From contig NZ_CP017990.1 of assembly GCF_002208095.1 (NCBI RefSeq), forward strand, positions 2,356,001 to 2,420,000: a DNA stretch of 64,000 nt. Direction: 5' to 3'. The notes below the pieces were generated by a model. The model was given only the letters and a program-made list of their open reading frames with translations, was not told where the DNA came from and did not search any database. Of this stretch, positions 34,236-42,556 are shown one piece after another. How positions within the stretch are numbered: position 1 is the stretch's first letter; the number at the start of each line of letters is the position of its first letter. The position numbers and the translations under genes were made by a program. The DNA comes from Enterobacter cloacae complex sp. ECNIH7. GTDB taxonomy: Bacteria > Pseudomonadota > Gammaproteobacteria > Enterobacterales > Enterobacteriaceae.

Positions 34236-35888
34236 TTATTTGTTGCCGGTGGCGTTCTTAAGCGCCATACGGGCAGTGATGCGCAGGCGCAGCAAGCGCC
34301 ATAAAATCCAGACCAGCGTGGCCGCAGCGATGCCCGCCGTCAGCAGATAAGTATCGTTATAGGCCAGAATATTCGCCTCCAGCGCGGTGACCGATTGCAG
34401 CTGCGTAATTGCCTGCGTTCCCAGCAGCGAACTGTCGCCAATCAGGCTCTGGTACATCTGGGTGTAAAGCTGGATACGCTCGTTGACCAGCGGATTGAGC
34501 GTGGTGAGCTGGTCCGCCAGCAGGCTGGAGTGGTACTTCTCGCGCCAGGTCTGGAAGGTGCCGAGGATCGCGGAGCCTAGCAGGCCGCCGAGATTCTGAC
34601 TCATGCCGAACATCACCGAGAAGCTGACCAGGTTGCGCGGGTCGGCGATCACCCCGCCAATGGCGGCCAGCATGGCGGGTGCCAGGAAGAAGGCGCTGCC
34701 GAAGCCCAGCAGAAACTGGCTTAGCATCAGCTGATCCGGCCGGGTCAGGTTGTTGGACTGGCTGTCCAGCAGCGAGGCAACAATCATCAGCGCCAGGGAG
34801 GTGATAATCGGCCACGCCAGTTTGGTCGGCTTAATCGTGAGGCAGCTGGTGACAATCCCGCAGACGATCCCTGCGAAAATGGACCACGCCAGGTGGGTCA
34901 TCTGCTCGTTCTGCAACCCCACGTACTGCAGCCAGCCGATGACCCCGGTGTTTTGCTCTGCCAGCACGATACGGATCAGCAGCATGATCAGCCCCAGACG
35001 GACGATGCTGCCGCTCGACAGCCAGCGGGTGTTCAGCAGCGGGTTGGCGCGGTTATGTTCAAAGACGATGGCAGCCACAATCAGCACCAGCGATAGCGCC
35101 AGCGACCAGCCGATCCACGGCGCCTCGAACCACCAGTCAAGGCGGCCCAACGAGAGCACGGCGCAGAGCAGGGCCATTCCGGGGGCCATTAAAAAGAAGG
35201 TGATGAAGTCTTTCTTCTCAAAGACCTTGCGCCTGTCGCCCGGCGGCAGTTTTAAGGCTATTACGCAGGCCAGGGAGATCAGCGCCAGCCCCAGCTCGAA
35301 GAAATAGAGCCCGCGCCACTCGTCCAGCTGCAGCAGTTCGGTCGAAAACAGGCGGGCAAGTGGGATAGCGAGCGACGACCCGGTAATCCCGATGGTGAGC
35401 GCCTTCAGGCGGTGCTTCGCAGGCCAGGCCTGGATCTGATAGTAAATCCCCAGCGAGCTGAGCGCGGCGGCCACCATGCCGTGCGCGGCGCGAACCATCA
35501 GCGCCGAGCTGAGGTCGTTCACAAACAGATGGAAGAAGGTGACCAGCACGTACAGCACCAGAAACCCTTCCGTAAAGGCGCGCAGACCGTACTGCTGGCG
35601 GAACTTGACCAGTAGCAGGTTGATAGAGATGTTGGTCATGACGTAGACCGCGGGCAGCCAGGCGATTTCGGTCGACCAGGCCCCGAAGGTCCCCTGCAGG
35701 TTTTGCAGATTGGCGGTCACCACCGCATTTCCCAGCGCTCCCGTCAGGCACACCAGCAGGCCAACGACGCCGTAGGCAATCCGTTTTGGCGTACTGTGCT
35801 CGGGTGTGGAAGGCGAACCCAGCAGGGCGGGTTTCTCATGTGGCTGCCACTCGCGAGGAGCATAAGGGTCGCGTTCGGGCAGGCGCAT
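34236..35888 (-). CDS. DHA2-family MFS multidrug exporter (EmrB/FarB-like)
   Basis: Inner-membrane proton antiporter of 550 residues, the size for 14 transmembrane helices. A hydrophilic N-terminal tail (about 40 residues) precedes helix 1 (IAYGVVGLLVCLTGALGNAVVTANL). The motif LARLFSTELLQLDEWRGLYFF corresponds to motif C/linker parts of the family, and the C-terminal helices end in WILWRLLRLRITARM. First gene of the pump operon. The nature of the exported compounds (hydrophobic drugs, fatty acids) is only a family-level expectation. A promoter candidate is 46 bp upstream. Confidence 0.92.
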   Translation of the reverse strand: MRLPERDPYAPREWQPHEKPALLGSPSTPEHSTPKRIAYGVVGLLVCLTGALGNAVVTANLQNLQGTFGAWSTEIAWLPAVYVMTNISINLLLVKFRQQYGLRAFTEGFLVLYVLVTFFHLFVNDLSSALMVRAAHGMVAAALSSLGIYYQIQAWPAKHRLKALTIGITGSSLAIPLARLFSTELLQLDEWRGLYFFELGLALISLACVIALKLPPGDRRKVFEKKDFITFFLMAPGMALLCAVLSLGRLDWWFEAPWIGWSLALSLVLIVAAIVFEHNRANPLLNTRWLSSGSIVRLGLIMLLIRIVLAEQNTGVIGWLQYVGLQNEQMTHLAWSIFAGIVCGIVTSCLTIKPTKLAWPIITSLALMIVASLLDSQSNNLTRPDQLMLSQFLLGFGSAFFLAPAMLAAIGGVIADPRNLVSFSVMFGMSQNLGGLLGSAILGTFQTWREKYHSSLLADQLTTLNPLVNERIQLYTQMYQSLIGDSSLLGTQAITQLQSVTALEANILAYNDTYLLTAGIAAATLVWILWRLLRLRITARMALKNATGNK

Positions 35889-35933
35889 AACGTCGTTTAC
35901 CTTAGAAATAATTGAATAATTAGCGGGCTAGCG

Positions 35934-35963
35934 ATTCTACGTCTGCCGCAAATGATAATTCAA
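35934..35963 (-). promoter_or_regulatory. Promoter candidate for the MFS pump operon
   Basis: On the leftward strand TTGAAT-N18-TAGAAT (-10 matches five of six consensus bases), ending 46 bp before the pump ATG. Found by eye. Confidence 0.4.
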
Positions 35964-36009
35964 GTGAATATGATTTACGCATGTTAATCAAATGTAGAAG
36001 GGAAGTTTA

Positions 36010-36039
36010 AGGAAAAAGAGCGGCCCGAGAGTCGGGCCG
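36010..36039 (-). terminator. Factor-independent terminator of the MHS transporter gene
   Basis: Perfect 8-bp stem CGGCCCGA/TCGGGCCG with a 3-base loop, 8 bp beyond the stop codon, followed on the leftward strand by CTCTTTTTCCTT. Confidence 0.85.
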
Positions 36040-36046
36040 ACAACGA

Positions 36047-37366
36047 TCAGAGATGTTCGGGCTGTGCCTGCAGAAGGGTCGTTCGCTTGACGCGGCTGGC
36101 GCAGAAAATCGCGATTAGGGAAATGACTACCGTGACGGCAAGATACCAGGCCACCGGAACCCAGTCGCCGTCATATTTTGCCAGCAGTCCGGTGGCAATC
36201 AGCGGCGCGGTACCGCCGGCCAGCGCGGCACCCAGCTGATAACCGAGCGTAATGCCGGTGTAGCGTACGTTTGCACTAAAAATTTCAGAGCACAGCGTGC
36301 CGAGTACCGCCGTTACCGGTGCCCACAGCACGCCAAAGGTGATGACCGTCGCAAGCACAATGCCCCAGGTTGTTCCGGTATTGAGCAGCATAAACCACGG
36401 TACGATAAACAAACCCAGGATGAAGACGCTCGCGGCATACATGCGTTGACGGCCAATTTTATCCGAGAGCAGCCCCATTAACGGGATCATCACCGTGGCC
36501 ACCAGGGCTCCCAGCGTCACGGCTTCCAGCGCCTGAGATTTTTGATACGTCAGCGTCGTGGTGGCATAGCTCACGACAAACGTCGAGAAGATATAGAACG
36601 GCGCGGTTTCTACCACCTTCAGACCGGCGGCAATCAGCACTTCGCGCCAGTGATGTTTCAGGGTATCGCGCAGAGGCGCTTTCGCCACCTGGCCCGATTG
36701 TTTTACCTTCTTGAAATCAGGCGTCTCGTCTATGTCCTTACGGATCCACAGGCCGAGCAACACCAGAACCGAACTCAGCAGGAACGGAATGCGCCAGCCC
36801 CAGGAGAGGAAATCTTCCTCGCTGAACAGCGTCATCAGCGAGACGATAAAGGTCGCCATCAGCATGCCGATGGTCACGCCCGCCTGCGGAATGCTGCCGA
36901 AGAAGCCTTTACGTTTTTCGGGCGCGTATTCATAGGCCAGCAGCAGCGCGCCGCCCCATTCACCGCCTATGCCCATCCCCTGAATGATACGCATCAGGAT
37001 CAGCAGAGCGGGCGCCCACAGGCCAATCATCTCATACGTGGGCAGCAGGCCAATCATAACGGTTGCACCTCCCATCAGAGAGAGGGTCAGTACGAGCGTT
37101 TTTTTACGGCCGATGCGGTCGCCGATATGGGCGAAAAGTACCCCGCCAATGGGGCGAATAAAAAAGGTTAATGAGAAAGAGAGATACGAGAGAATGAGTC
37201 CGATCACCGGGTCGACCATCGGGAAAAAGATCTTATTGAAGACCAGCGCGGCCGCCGTACCGTAGAGAAAATAGTCAAACCATTCAATGGCGCTCCCGGT
37301 AAGGCTGGCGATTAACACCTTCTTATTTTTTCGTAATACCGTCGTCGTACTTTCATGTTCTGTCAT
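36047..37366 (-). CDS. MHS-family major facilitator transporter
   Basis: A metabolite:proton symporter of 439 residues with 12 predicted helices. The signature of the metabolite:H+ symporter group is clear in GSAIEWFDYFLYGTAAALVF, FIRPIGGVLFAHIGDRIGRKKTL and RIIQGMGIGGEWGGALLLAYEYAP. Relatives carry shikimate, alpha-ketoglutarate, proline/betaine or citrate; I cannot choose. The ATG at 37366 is preferred over an upstream GTG because CAGG precedes it and the GTG has no ribosome binding site. The upstream region has three similar small palindromes (37419-37618) that may be operator sites. Confidence 0.9.
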   Translation of the reverse strand: MTEHESTTTVLRKNKKVLIASLTGSAIEWFDYFLYGTAAALVFNKIFFPMVDPVIGLILSYLSFSLTFFIRPIGGVLFAHIGDRIGRKKTLVLTLSLMGGATVMIGLLPTYEMIGLWAPALLILMRIIQGMGIGGEWGGALLLAYEYAPEKRKGFFGSIPQAGVTIGMLMATFIVSLMTLFSEEDFLSWGWRIPFLLSSVLVLLGLWIRKDIDETPDFKKVKQSGQVAKAPLRDTLKHHWREVLIAAGLKVVETAPFYIFSTFVVSYATTTLTYQKSQALEAVTLGALVATVMIPLMGLLSDKIGRQRMYAASVFILGLFIVPWFMLLNTGTTWGIVLATVITFGVLWAPVTAVLGTLCSEIFSANVRYTGITLGYQLGAALAGGTAPLIATGLLAKYDGDWVPVAWYLAVTVVISLIAIFCASRVKRTTLLQAQPEHL

Positions 37367-37418
37367 GACCTGAAACCCCGCCACGTTGATGATGTATGAG
37401 GTGTCACCTGGCGCGCTT

Positions 37419-37618
37419 CAGGTGCAACCTGCGATGATGAAAAAGGTTGTGAAATTGTTAAGCAACTTAGGGTTGGATGTTGTATTTGGCAAGCTAACGG
37501 GGGATGAAACTGGTCAGATCACGGTGAAATATGCAGCGTTGGGTGCTTTTGCAGAGAACATGTGCAACATGATGTTTTGTATGATGGAAAACCAAAAGCA
37601 TAATATGCAGGTGCAACC
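37419..37618. promoter_or_regulatory. Three GGTGCAACC-type palindromes in the MHS/ydcF gap
   Basis: The 389-bp gap between the divergent MHS and ydcF genes has no convincing gene. A rightward 90-codon frame there has no ribosome binding site or family character. It contains CAGGTGCAACCTG (37419-37431), ATGTGCAACAT (37560-37570) and GGTGCAACC (37610-37618), all symmetric around a GCA core, with centres 140 and 49 bp apart. They look like operator copies for an unknown regulator of the transporter. Confidence 0.35.
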
Positions 37619-37755
37619 CGATTGTTTTTGGATGTTTCTGGTTATTTCAGAAAAATGACAATTTGGGCGATAAAACAACGTCTGATTTCAGAGCCCGCCT
37701 CTGCGTTATCGGTAAGAAGCCGCTACCCTGAAGAGACATAAATGAGGAGTTCACC

Positions 37756-38556
37756 ATGGTTCAGCCCCATTTTCCCATCCTGCCGGATGCCACCCTGGCG
37801 GCCATCAATACTGTCGGTGAATGGCTGGCGCAGGACGACCTTAGCGACAGCGGCCAGCCCCCGGACGTCGATGCGGTGATCCTGGCTGGAAACGCGGTGA
37901 TCCCGACCATTGAGGCGGCCTGCCGTATTGCCGCGCAGAGAGAAATCCCGCTCCTGATTAGCGGCGGTATTGGTCATTCAACCGCGTTTTTATATTCAGC
38001 TATCGGCAGTCATCCGCGTTATCACACCTTACAGGTCGAAGGGCGGGCCGAAGCGAGCATTCTTGCCAACATTGCGCGGGAGTTCTGGCAGATCCCCGAT
38101 GCGCGCCTGTGGATTGAAGATCGCTCCACCAACTGCGGTGAGAACGCGCGTTTTAGCTGGAATATGCTGAAACAGCGTCAGCGAGCGACAGGGCGGGTGC
38201 TGGTGGTGCAGGACCCGACGATGCAGCGCCGAACGATGGCGACATTTGCCCGCGTTTGTCGGGATGAGCCCGTATCACCGCAGTGGATAAGCCATCCCGG
38301 GTTTACGCCAACGCTGCACAATGGCAAAGAGGGCCTTGAGTTTAGCGCGGGCAATAGCGGACTGTGGCCCGTTGACCGCTACCTTTCACTGGTTCTGGGG
38401 GAGCTGCCGCGTTTTTATGATGACGTTAACGGCTATGGTCCGGCCGGGCGGGATTTTATCGCGCACGTTGAATTGCCAGATGCGGTGATTGCCGCATGGA
38501 AAAAGCTGCAGCAGGATCCGGTTCTCGCGGATGCGTTGTCCAGGCGCTCGATTTAA
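37756..38556 (+). CDS. ydcF: DUF218-family protein YdcF
   Basis: A 266-residue cytosolic protein, the same length as E. coli YdcF, with a Rossmann-like DUF218 fold. Key stretches are VDAVILAGNAVIPTIEAACRIA, PLLISGGIGHSTAFLY, IEDRSTNCGENARFSW and VLVVQDPTMQRRTMATF. E. coli YdcF binds S-adenosylmethionine in vitro; the physiological role is unknown. A strong ribosome binding site (GAGGAG) precedes the ATG. In E. coli it lies next to hrpA. Here a pump operon and a transporter intervene. Confidence 0.95.
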   Translation: MVQPHFPILPDATLAAINTVGEWLAQDDLSDSGQPPDVDAVILAGNAVIPTIEAACRIAAQREIPLLISGGIGHSTAFLYSAIGSHPRYHTLQVEGRAEASILANIAREFWQIPDARLWIEDRSTNCGENARFSWNMLKQRQRATGRVLVVQDPTMQRRTMATFARVCRDEPVSPQWISHPGFTPTLHNGKEGLEFSAGNSGLWPVDRYLSLVLGELPRFYDDVNGYGPAGRDFIAHVELPDAVIAAWKKLQQDPVLADALSRRSI

Positions 38557-38649
38557 GGGTGTAATCAGAAGCGATAACAACCGCTTCAGAATAACCTTTG
38601 GCTTACAGCAATGTCCTGGTCCGGCTGTATATCGCCGAAGCGTTTCCGT

Positions 38650-38816
38650 AAGGCCGGGGCGAGGCGCAGGGATGCGCCGAGAGGGCGTGGCCTGCAGGGA
38701 TGCAGGCTCATGCCCGACCCGATAGCCTGAAGGAATAAGCTGAGGGGACCGCGAAGCGGCAATTTACCGCCGGGAGCCCGGGTTGCCAGGGTGGTGGCGA
38801 TTGAGCCACCCTGGCA
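38650..38816 (+). ncRNA. Candidate structured RNA with CsrA-site hairpins
   Basis: The 409-bp ydcF-gapC gap lacks a gene but has dense secondary structure. Hairpin 1 is GGCGCA/TGCGCC (38663-38678) and hairpin 2 is GCCTGCA/TGCAGGC, lengthened by GGGCGTG/CATGCCC to about 14 pairs (38683-38715). Both present the loop GGGA inside CAGGGATG, which equals the core of the CsrA-binding consensus. Hairpin 3 is TGCCAGGGTGG/CCACCCTGGCA (38784-38816). Further unpaired GGA motifs lie between (AAGGAAT, GGGGACC). A CCGC-GAA-GCGG mini-hairpin is also present. Strand, ends and expression are unknown. No U-tract terminator was found. The alternative is a repeat or mobile-element remnant. Confidence 0.4.
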
Positions 38817-38847
38817 CGTTCACCGGTTATGTCGTTAAAGAGTAGCA

Positions 38848-38938
38848 AGGAACATAAAGTGAACGGAATGACCACCACACCCGTATGTTCCCCTCACCCT
38901 AACCCTCTCCCACAGGGAGAGGGGATGCTTCACTGCTC
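38848..38938 (-). repeat. Dispersed intergenic repeat, copy B (inverted)
   Basis: A 91-bp inverted counterpart of 19140-19232, sharing GAGCAGTGAA, the AGAGGGTTAGGGTGAGGGGA block, CATTCCGTTCACTTTATGTT and nearly all positions between. It lies 27 bp from the gapC stop and directly beside the structured RNA-like segment. Confidence 0.75.
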
Positions 38939-38965
38939 ATATTAGCCCTGAATAAAGGCATAGAA

Positions 38966-39967
38966 TTACAGCGCCGCAAACTTATCCAGCGTCCGCACCA
39001 GCTGCGTCACGAAACCGTACTCGTTGTCATACCACGCTACCGCTTTCACCAGCTGTAGCTCTCCCGCTTCTGACACCTCCGTCTGCGTGGCGTCAAACAC
39101 CGAACCGTAATGCGAGCCAATCACATCGGACGAGACAATCTCTTCGTCGGTATACCCGAACGATTTATTGCCCTGCGTCGCCTTTTTCAGCGCGGCGTTG
39201 ATCTCCTCAACGGTGACTTTCTTGCCCAGAATCGCCACCAGCTCGGTGACCGAACCCGTTTTTACCGGCACGCGCTGCGCGTGGCCTTTCAGCTTGCCGC
39301 TGAGCGCCGGGATCACCAGACCGATAGCCTTTGCGGCACCGGTGGTGTGGGGAATGATATTCTCTGCCGCCGCCCGCGAGGCGCGAAGATCTTTCCCGCG
39401 CGGGCCATCCACCAGCGCCTGCGTACCGGTATAGGCGTGAATGGTGGTCATGGTGCCCACTTTTATTTCAAACGCATCGTTCAGGGCTTTCGCCAGCGGG
39501 GCGAGGCAGTTGGTGGTGCAGGATGCGACGGAAATAATGGTGTCACTGGCGTCAATAGTGTCGTCATTCACGCTGTAGACGATGGTTTTCATGTCACCCG
39601 CAGGGGCTGAGATCAGCACTTTCTTCGCGCCGGCGTCCAGGTGCGCCCGTGATTTCTCTTCAGAGGTATAAAAACCGGTGCACTCCACGACGATATCCAC
39701 GCCTGCGGTTTTCCACGGAATGTGCTTCGCCTCTTTTTCGGCGTACACCGCAATGGTTTTGCCATCAACAATCAGCGCATCCTCGGTGAAATCCACGCTC
39801 CACGGGAAGCCGCCGTAGTTGGAATCATGCCTGAGCAGGTAGGCCAGCACTTTCGGTGAGGTGAGGTCGTTGATGGCGACCACGGTATTGCTGTCCTGGG
39901 TTTCAAGAAGGCGACGCAGTACAAGGCGTCCAATGCGTCCAAAGCCGTTAATGCCAATTTTACTCAT
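38966..39967 (-). CDS. gapC: Glyceraldehyde-3-phosphate dehydrogenase GapC
   Basis: NAD-dependent phosphorylating dehydrogenase of 333 residues. N-terminal [14 protein letters not shown] binds NAD, the active site [10 protein letters not shown] has nucleophile Cys150, and TTIHAYT has His177; [17 protein letters not shown] closes the C-terminus. The position between ydcF and cybB matches E. coli gapC, which is a pseudogene in strain K-12, whereas here the frame is intact from start to stop. It is a second GAPDH expected beside the glycolytic gapA elsewhere. The ribosome binding site CAGGAG lies 8 bp before the ATG. Confidence 0.95.
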   Translation of the reverse strand: MSKIGINGFGRIGRLVLRRLLETQDSNTVVAINDLTSPKVLAYLLRHDSNYGGFPWSVDFTEDALIVDGKTIAVYAEKEAKHIPWKTAGVDIVVECTGFYTSEEKSRAHLDAGAKKVLISAPAGDMKTIVYSVNDDTIDASDTIISVASCTTNCLAPLAKALNDAFEIKVGTMTTIHAYTGTQALVDGPRGKDLRASRAAAENIIPHTTGAAKAIGLVIPALSGKLKGHAQRVPVKTGSVTELVAILGKKVTVEEINAALKKATQGNKSFGYTDEEIVSSDVIGSHYGSVFDATQTEVSEAGELQLVKAVAWYDNEYGFVTQLVRTLDKFAAL

Positions 39968-40156
39968 GGTGTTCTCCTGTAAACGTGTCGATGCGACAGT
40001 TTGAACTCATCCAGGCTTAGACCATCACGGGTAGGGCGGCAATTGAAGATGCTTCATGCGGGAGGAAGTATTTGAAAAACCATACAGAAAAGTTAATGAA
40101 TTTTTAAGGAAAGGAGATTATGTTGGCGCGATAACTGTTTTTAATCGGGAAATCAC

Positions 40157-40687
40157 ATGCGCACTAAATATACAAGCCTGCAAATCGGCATCCACTGGCT
40201 GGTGTTTCTGTTAATCATCGTCGCCTACTGCGCCATGGAACTCAAAGGTTTCTTCCCGCGCACCGCGCGTCCAGCGATCAATATGATCCACGTCTCGTGC
40301 GGTATCAGTATCCTGGTGCTGATGGTGACGCGTCTGCTGGTTCGCCTGAAATTCCGCGCGCCGCCGATTCAGCCGAAGCCAAAAGCGATGGTGACGGGGA
40401 TGTCCCATCTTGGCCACCTGGTGGTGTATCTGCTGTTTATTGCGCTGCCGCTGATTGGCATTGTGATGATGTATAACCGGGGCAGCGACTGGTTTGCTTT
40501 CGGCCTGGCGATGCCGCATGCGGCGGAGTCCAATTTCGACCTGGTTGATATGCTGAAAGAGTGGCACGAGACGCTGGCGAACCTGGGCTATTTTGTGATT
40601 GGCCTGCACGCGGCGGCGGCGCTGATGCATCACTATTTCTGGAAAGATAATACCCTCCTGCGCATGATGCCGAAAAAGCGTTCGTAG
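40157..40687 (+). CDS. cybB: Cytochrome b561 CybB
   Basis: Inner-membrane di-heme b-type cytochrome of 176 residues, matching E. coli CybB in length. Four helices are visible (IGIHWLVFLLIIVAYCAM; MIHVSCGISILVLMVTRLLVRL; MSHLGHLVVYLLFIALPLIGIVMMY; LGYFVIGLHAAAALMHHYFW). Histidines in helix 1 (IHW), helix 2 (MIHVSCG) and helix 4 (GLHAAAALMHH) are the heme ligands. It oxidises ubiquinol in vitro and is linked to superoxide handling. It is the last core-like gene before a strong terminator. Confidence 0.95.
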   Translation: MRTKYTSLQIGIHWLVFLLIIVAYCAMELKGFFPRTARPAINMIHVSCGISILVLMVTRLLVRLKFRAPPIQPKPKAMVTGMSHLGHLVVYLLFIALPLIGIVMMYNRGSDWFAFGLAMPHAAESNFDLVDMLKEWHETLANLGYFVIGLHAAAALMHHYFWKDNTLLRMMPKKRS

Positions 40688-40699
40688 TCTTTAACGCTT

Positions 40700-40731
40700 G
40701 CCGGGTGGCGCAGCGCCACCCGGCTTATTTT
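40700..40731 (+). terminator. Terminator of cybB built from a REP-like palindrome
   Basis: Twelve-base arms GCCGGGTGGCGC/GCGCCACCCGGC, perfect, followed on the rightward strand by TTATTTTTTAA. Also serves the convergent oxidoreductase gene, whose stop lies at its edge. Confidence 0.88.
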
Positions 40732-41799
40732 TTAACCCAGCAGCGCACGCTCTTCAGCAGTTAACGCCAGCGGCTGCGTTGACCCCGTCTCCGAGGACTT
40801 CACCGCCGCTTCCAGCACGGCCATGACCGCCAGTGCTTCAACAGGGTGGACAGGATTGGTGATTTTCCCGAGCAGCGCATCACGTACGTTGACGTAATAC
40901 TGGCGCTGATCGCCTTTCGGGGTAGGGATCGTCTGCGGTGCGCCGTCGGCACCAAAGAACACCATGCTGTCGCCGTCTTCGCCCCAGGTTTCACTGCCGG
41001 GGATCACCCCTGCGAGCAGCTGCGCTTCCTGCTGGTCGATTCTGGCTTTCACCACGCTGCCCTTGTCCCCGTGGGCGGTAAAGCGTGCCGTACCGCCAGC
41101 AACCAGCATGCTGGCGTGCAGAATGACCTTATGCTCCGGGTAGTTTAAGACCACGTGCGCCCAGTCGTTAATTTCTGCGCCGTCGCGCAGCGTCGCGATA
41201 TTCCCCTGAACCGACTCCGGCAGGCCAAAGAGCTGTAGCGTCTGGTCAATCAGGTGAGGGCCCAGATCAAACCACAGACCGCTCCCGGGGACGTTCTGCT
41301 CGCGCCAGCGCACGCGCACTTCCGGGCGGAAGCGGTCAATGTGCGATTCCAGGTGTTTAACCTTGCCGAGCGTACCTTGTTCAATAATCTGCTTAATGCC
41401 GAGGAAATCGCTGTCCCAGCGGCGGTTGTGGAAGACGGAGAGCAGCAGCTGCTTTTCATCCGCCAGCGCAATCAGGTCGCGGGCTTCCTGCATGTCGAGG
41501 GTAAAAGGCTTATCCACAACCACGTGTTTCCCCGAGTTCAGGGCCAGCGTCGCCAGCGGGGCGTGGGTGGCGTTGGGGGAGGCAATCACCACCAGATCGA
41601 TATCAGGATGCTGAATGGCCTCTTCCGGTGTCGCCACTACCTGTACGTCCGGCAGATCGCGTTTAACTTTCTCTTCATCACGAGAAGAGACCACGGCCAG
41701 CTTAATCCCGTCCACCGACTGGATCAGCGGAGCATGGAAGGTTTTACCGACAAATCCATACCCGATCAGCGCAATGTTGATTGTTTGAACTTTACTCAT
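40732..41799 (-). CDS. Gfo/Idh/MocA-family oxidoreductase (YdgJ-like)
   Basis: NAD(P)-dependent sugar or polyol oxidoreductase of 355 residues. The N-terminal Rossmann fold is seen in INIALIGYGFVGKTFHAPLI (7-26), and the family active-site motif VVVDKPFT (93-100) has Lys97. C-terminal domain motifs include SVFHNRRWDSDFLGIK and GSGLWFDLGPHLIDQ. It is closer to E. coli YdgJ than to YhhX. The chosen ATG has GGAGAAGG upstream. It follows a DeoR-family regulator in the same direction by 13 bp, so a sugar or sugar-phosphate signal is likely. Substrate unassigned. Confidence 0.9.
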   Translation of the reverse strand: MSKVQTINIALIGYGFVGKTFHAPLIQSVDGIKLAVVSSRDEEKVKRDLPDVQVVATPEEAIQHPDIDLVVIASPNATHAPLATLALNSGKHVVVDKPFTLDMQEARDLIALADEKQLLLSVFHNRRWDSDFLGIKQIIEQGTLGKVKHLESHIDRFRPEVRVRWREQNVPGSGLWFDLGPHLIDQTLQLFGLPESVQGNIATLRDGAEINDWAHVVLNYPEHKVILHASMLVAGGTARFTAHGDKGSVVKARIDQQEAQLLAGVIPGSETWGEDGDSMVFFGADGAPQTIPTPKGDQRQYYVNVRDALLGKITNPVHPVEALAVMAVLEAAVKSSETGSTQPLALTAEERALLG

Positions 41800-41812
41800 G
41801 ACCTTCTCCACG

Positions 41813-42556
41813 TTAATTCGCGCACACCGTAACCTGCAGTGCGCTATGGTCCCCAAGCTCAGGCCAGGGACGATCTAAAAAGAGTTGTTGGATGCGGGAT
41901 AACCCGGACACCAGGTACGGCTCGCAGCGGTTAATTTTCAGGTGGTCGGCGACAATCCAGTGCGCGTGGCTTGCGTCCAGCATCGCGCGTTTAACCTCGG
42001 CATCCGCTTCTTTACCGGCGCTCAACCCGAGCTCGGCATGAATGGCGCATGCCCCAAGAATGGCGATATCTGCCCGATACCGGGACAGCAAAGACAGCGT
42101 GGCGCTGCCCGCAAACAGTCGCTGCTTGTGGTCCCATTTCCCGCCGAGCAGGATCAGCTCAATATCTTCCCGGTCGCTAAAATGCTGGGCGATATCCAGT
42201 GAGGGAGTAATAACGGTGAGCGGACCCTGAAGAAAGGTGGCGACGGCCATCACCGTGCTTCCGGCATCCAGAAACAGGGTGGAGCCTGGTGGAACCTGCT
42301 GTGCGACCTGTTTACCCAGGCGCTGTTTGGTCTCCGGCAGCAGCGTGTTGCGGCCCTGACGGTTCATGGCGGAGAGGTTGAGCGCGATGGCTCCGCCGTG
42401 GTTCTTCTGTGCAAGGCCCTGGTTTTCCAGATCGGTCAGATCCCGACGGATAGTATCCGCTGAAACCTGAAGTTTTTCGGCCAGTTCAGTGATGCTGGCC
42501 TGGCCTTGCTCGCTGAGAATATCCAGGACATAGCGTTGACGAGCGGTTTTGTGCAT
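41813..42556 (-). CDS. DeoR/GlpR-family transcriptional regulator
   Basis: A 247-residue repressor with N-terminal winged helix RQRYVLDILSEQGQASITELAEKLQVSADTIRRDLTDLENQGLAQKNHGGAI (residues 6-57), including the DeoR signature, and a C-terminal sugar-phosphate-binding domain with LFLDAGSTVMAVATFL and IVADHLKINR. The ATG at 42556 is chosen over an upstream start because the family begins at MHKTARQRY and AGGAA precedes it. First gene of the operon with the Gfo/Idh/MocA oxidoreductase, which it presumably controls along with itself. Confidence 0.92.
   Translation of the reverse strand: MHKTARQRYVLDILSEQGQASITELAEKLQVSADTIRRDLTDLENQGLAQKNHGGAIALNLSAMNRQGRNTLLPETKQRLGKQVAQQVPPGSTLFLDAGSTVMAVATFLQGPLTVITPSLDIAQHFSDREDIELILLGGKWDHKQRLFAGSATLSLLSRYRADIAILGACAIHAELGLSAGKEADAEVKRAMLDASHAHWIVADHLKINRCEPYLVSGLSRIQQLFLDRPWPELGDHSALQVTVCAN

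Noticed and set aside
37386..37658. A 90-codon rightward frame in the MHS/ydcF gap
   Set aside because: Many Met codons, no ribosome binding site, no domain character, and it covers the candidate palindromic operators.
38489..38725. A 78-codon frame overlapping the end of ydcF and the structured segment
   Set aside because: Starts inside ydcF, Arg/Gly-rich translation, and the region is better explained by secondary structure.
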